A program made the position numbers and the translations under genes. Below are positions 62,436 through 64,000 of a DNA stretch of 64,000 nucleotides, one piece after another (the first letter of the stretch is position 1; every line of letters starts with the position of its first letter). The stretch is taken from NCBI RefSeq assembly GCF_041245805.1, contig NZ_CP162490.1, forward strand, positions 3,635,001-3,699,000. Reading direction: 5' to 3'. Source of the DNA: Xanthomonas sp. DAR 34887 (GTDB lineage: Bacteria; Pseudomonadota; Gammaproteobacteria; Xanthomonadales; Xanthomonadaceae). The notes under the pieces are model-generated. The model did no database searches. It had not been told where the DNA came from and saw nothing but the letters and a program-made list of their open reading frames with translations.

Positions 62436-62464
62436 TTGACGCAGTTGTTTAGAACCTTCATACT
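62436..62464 (+). promoter_or_regulatory. Probable sigma-70 promoter of rpsT
   Basis: TTGACG (62436-62441), a 17-bp spacer, and CATACT (62459-62464), 49 bp before the rpsT GTG, in the divergent spacer with murJ. A second TTGACA at 62424-62429 is also in the area but has no well-placed -10. Confidence 0.65.
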
Positions 62465-62512
62465 CTCCCGCTTGTTTTTATCCACCACACAGCTTTCCAG
62501 GAAACCACCACC

Positions 62513-62785
62513 GTGGCCAATATCAAGTCCGCCAAGAAGCGCGCCAAGCAGACCGTCGTGCGCAATGCGCGCAACACGGCTCAGCGTTCGATGCTGCGCA
62601 CCGCCGTCAAGAAGGTCATCAAGGCCCTGGACGCCAACGACGCCGCCGGCGCCGAAGCCGCTTTCGCCGTTGCCCAGCCGATCCTCGACCGTTTCAGCTC
62701 GCGCGGTCTGATCCACAAGAACAAGGCTGCCCGCCACAAGAGCCGCCTGACCGCCCGCATCAAGGCGATCAAGAACGCCGCCTAA
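62513..62785 (+). CDS. rpsT: 30S ribosomal protein S20
   Basis: A 90-residue, lysine/alanine-rich protein beginning ANIKSAKKRAKQTVVRNARN, as S20 always does; the start codon is GTG at 62513. S20 binds 16S rRNA early in 30S assembly. A GTG start is known to make S20 synthesis sensitive to free S20. It is monocistronic, followed by two hairpins. Confidence 0.98.
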   Translation: MANIKSAKKRAKQTVVRNARNTAQRSMLRTAVKKVIKALDANDAAGAEAAFAVAQPILDRFSSRGLIHKNKAARHKSRLTARIKAIKNAA

Positions 62786-62800
62786 TCGGCCGCGGTTGTT

Positions 62801-62857
62801 GCCGGAAGCGCCAGCGCTTCCGGCACTACGAAAAAGCCCGGCCTCGGCCGGGTTTTT
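62801..62857. terminator. Tandem hairpins after rpsT (second is bidirectional)
   Basis: GCCGGAAGCG/CGCTTCCGGC (62801-62824) and AAAAAGCCCGGCCTCGGCCG followed by GGTTTTT (62831-62857). The second has T runs on both sides and would stop rpsT from the left and obgE from the right. Confidence 0.9.
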
Positions 62858-62918
62858 CGTGTGCGTGCGATCCATCGGCGACAACCGCGACAATCGCGCG
62901 CCAGGCCGGCCGCCGCGC

Positions 62919-63989
62919 TCAGAGCGCATCGGCGGCAGGCGCATTGGCGGCCGCTTCCAGCGCATCCTCGCGCTGGCGGTCGAAGAACGCCATCACGTCC
63001 TTCATGATCGGCCAGGTGCCCTCGCGGCCCAGCGCCGAGACCAGATACCACGGCTGGGTCCAGCCGAGTTCGGCGACGACCTGTTCGGCCAGGGTGCGCG
63101 CCTCGTCCTCGAACAGCAGGTCGGCCTTGTTCAGCACCAGCCAGCGCGGCTTGGCCAGCAGCTCGGCGTCATGCTTTTCCAGCTCGCGCTCGATCGCACG
63201 CACCTGCTCGACCGGCGACACGCCGTCCACGCCACCTTCCATCGGCGCCAGGTCCACCAGGTGCAGCAGCAGACGCGTGCGCTGCAGATGGCGCAGGAAC
63301 TGCGCGCCCAGGCCGGCACCGTCGGCCGCGCCCTCGATCAGGCCCGGAATGTCGGCGATCACGAAGCTGCGGTAGGCCTCGACGCTGACCACGCCCAGGT
63401 TCGGATACAGCGTGGTGAACGGATAGTCGGCGACCTTCGGCGTGGCCGCGGACACCGCACGGATGAAGGTGCTCTTGCCGGCATTCGGGAAGCCGAGCAG
63501 GCCGACGTCGGCGAGCAGCTTCAGCTCCAGCTTCAGCGTGCGCTCCTCGCCCTCTTCGCCCGGCGTCGCCTTGCGCGGCGCGCGCGTCACCGAACTCTTG
63601 AAATGCATGTTGCCCAGGCCGCCCTTGCCGCCCTGCGCGACCAGCAGCCTGTCCCCGTGCGCGACCAGGTCGCCGATGGTCTCGTCGGTATCGACGTTGA
63701 TGACCACGGTGCCGACCGGCACGGTGATGACCAGGTCTTCGCCGGCCTTGCCGTACATTTGCCGGCCCATGCCGTTCTCGCCGCGCTGCGCGCGGAACGC
63801 GCGCTGGTGGCGGAAATCGACCAGGGTATTGAGGTTCTCGTCGGCGACCAGCCACACGCTGCCGCCGTTGCCGCCATCGCCACCGTCCGGCCCGCCCAGC
63901 GGAATGAACTTCTCGCGGCGGAAGCCGATGCAGCCGTTGCCGCCCTTGCCGGCACTGACCTGAATTTCTGCTTCGTCTACCAACTTCAT
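62919..63989 (-). CDS. obgE: Obg-family GTPase ObgE/CgtA
   Basis: A 356-residue GTPase. The N-terminal Obg fold is glycine-rich (VDEAEIQVSAGKGGNGCIGF; GGPDGGDGGNGGSVWL), and the G domain has GFPNAGKST (G1), IADIPGLIEGAADGAG (G3) and VLNKADLL (G4). It links ribosome assembly to growth and stress. The C-terminal extension is short. The ATG at 63989 is inside the window, with 11 bp to spare. Confidence 0.98.
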   Translation of the reverse strand: MKLVDEAEIQVSAGKGGNGCIGFRREKFIPLGGPDGGDGGNGGSVWLVADENLNTLVDFRHQRAFRAQRGENGMGRQMYGKAGEDLVITVPVGTVVINVDTDETIGDLVAHGDRLLVAQGGKGGLGNMHFKSSVTRAPRKATPGEEGEERTLKLELKLLADVGLLGFPNAGKSTFIRAVSAATPKVADYPFTTLYPNLGVVSVEAYRSFVIADIPGLIEGAADGAGLGAQFLRHLQRTRLLLHLVDLAPMEGGVDGVSPVEQVRAIERELEKHDAELLAKPRWLVLNKADLLFEDEARTLAEQVVAELGWTQPWYLVSALGREGTWPIMKDVMAFFDRQREDALEAAANAPAADAL

Positions 63990-64000
63990 GGGATTTGGGA

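Overview
The window comes from the chromosome of a high-GC gammaproteobacterium of the Xanthomonadaceae, most likely Xanthomonas or a close relative. The evidence is the strongly GC-biased codon use, the TonB-dependent receptors, the hairpin repeats of the TGTAGGAGCGGCTTCAG type common in xanthomonads, and the housekeeping order ispH-lspA-ileS-ribF-murJ / rpsT / obgE. No phage or IS element is visible. One A/T-richer patch (about 51.85-54.95 kb) next to a tRNA gene looks acquired.

0-17 kb: a diguanylate cyclase tail and a GST, then a sugar locus best read as L-arabinose capture and oxidative (Weimberg-type) catabolism. One long leftward operon encodes an AraD1/GguC-type FAH protein, an alpha-ketoglutarate semialdehyde dehydrogenase-like enzyme, a YtfQ-YtfR-YtfT-YjfF furanose ABC importer, a Tat-exported GH127 beta-L-arabinofuranosidase-like enzyme and a GH97 enzyme of the retaining type. 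A divergent LysR gene, an SDR sugar dehydrogenase and an IlvD/Edd sugar-acid dehydratase follow. Related A/T-rich motifs lie in both divergent promoter regions. No lactonase gene is present here.

17-25 kb: an ECF sigma / FecR / STN-TonB receptor signalling unit, followed by a histidine acid phosphatase (phytase-like) and a secreted phosphodiesterase-fold protein with a C-terminal jacalin-like domain. Together they suggest regulated scavenging of a phosphorylated substrate.

25-37 kb: DUF805 protein, RadA, an M61 peptidase, an SDR/MarR divergent pair with two matching palindromic operators, an exported VOC protein, the cyoABCD quinol oxidase operon (no cyoE), and a YheO/DauR-like PAS-HTH regulator.

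37-52 kb: the most unusual part, a tightly packed ten-gene rightward operon in which nearly every product is predicted to be exported: three S10 serine carboxypeptidase-like proteins, a TonB receptor, an amidohydrolase, a Tat-exported class V PLP enzyme, one exported and one cytosolic RidA, and two gluzincin peptidases with PDZ-like tails. It reads as a periplasmic system that imports and dismantles a peptide-like compound. A 29-bp near-perfect palindrome lies between it and the divergent PAS-HTH regulator.

52-55 kb: a small LprI/DUF1311 lipoprotein, a relic of a third copy of the gluzincin gene, and a frameshifted AAA_13 ATPase resembling RloC/PrrC-type anticodon nucleases, ending next to tRNA-Thr(CGU). 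55-64 kb: conserved housekeeping genes.
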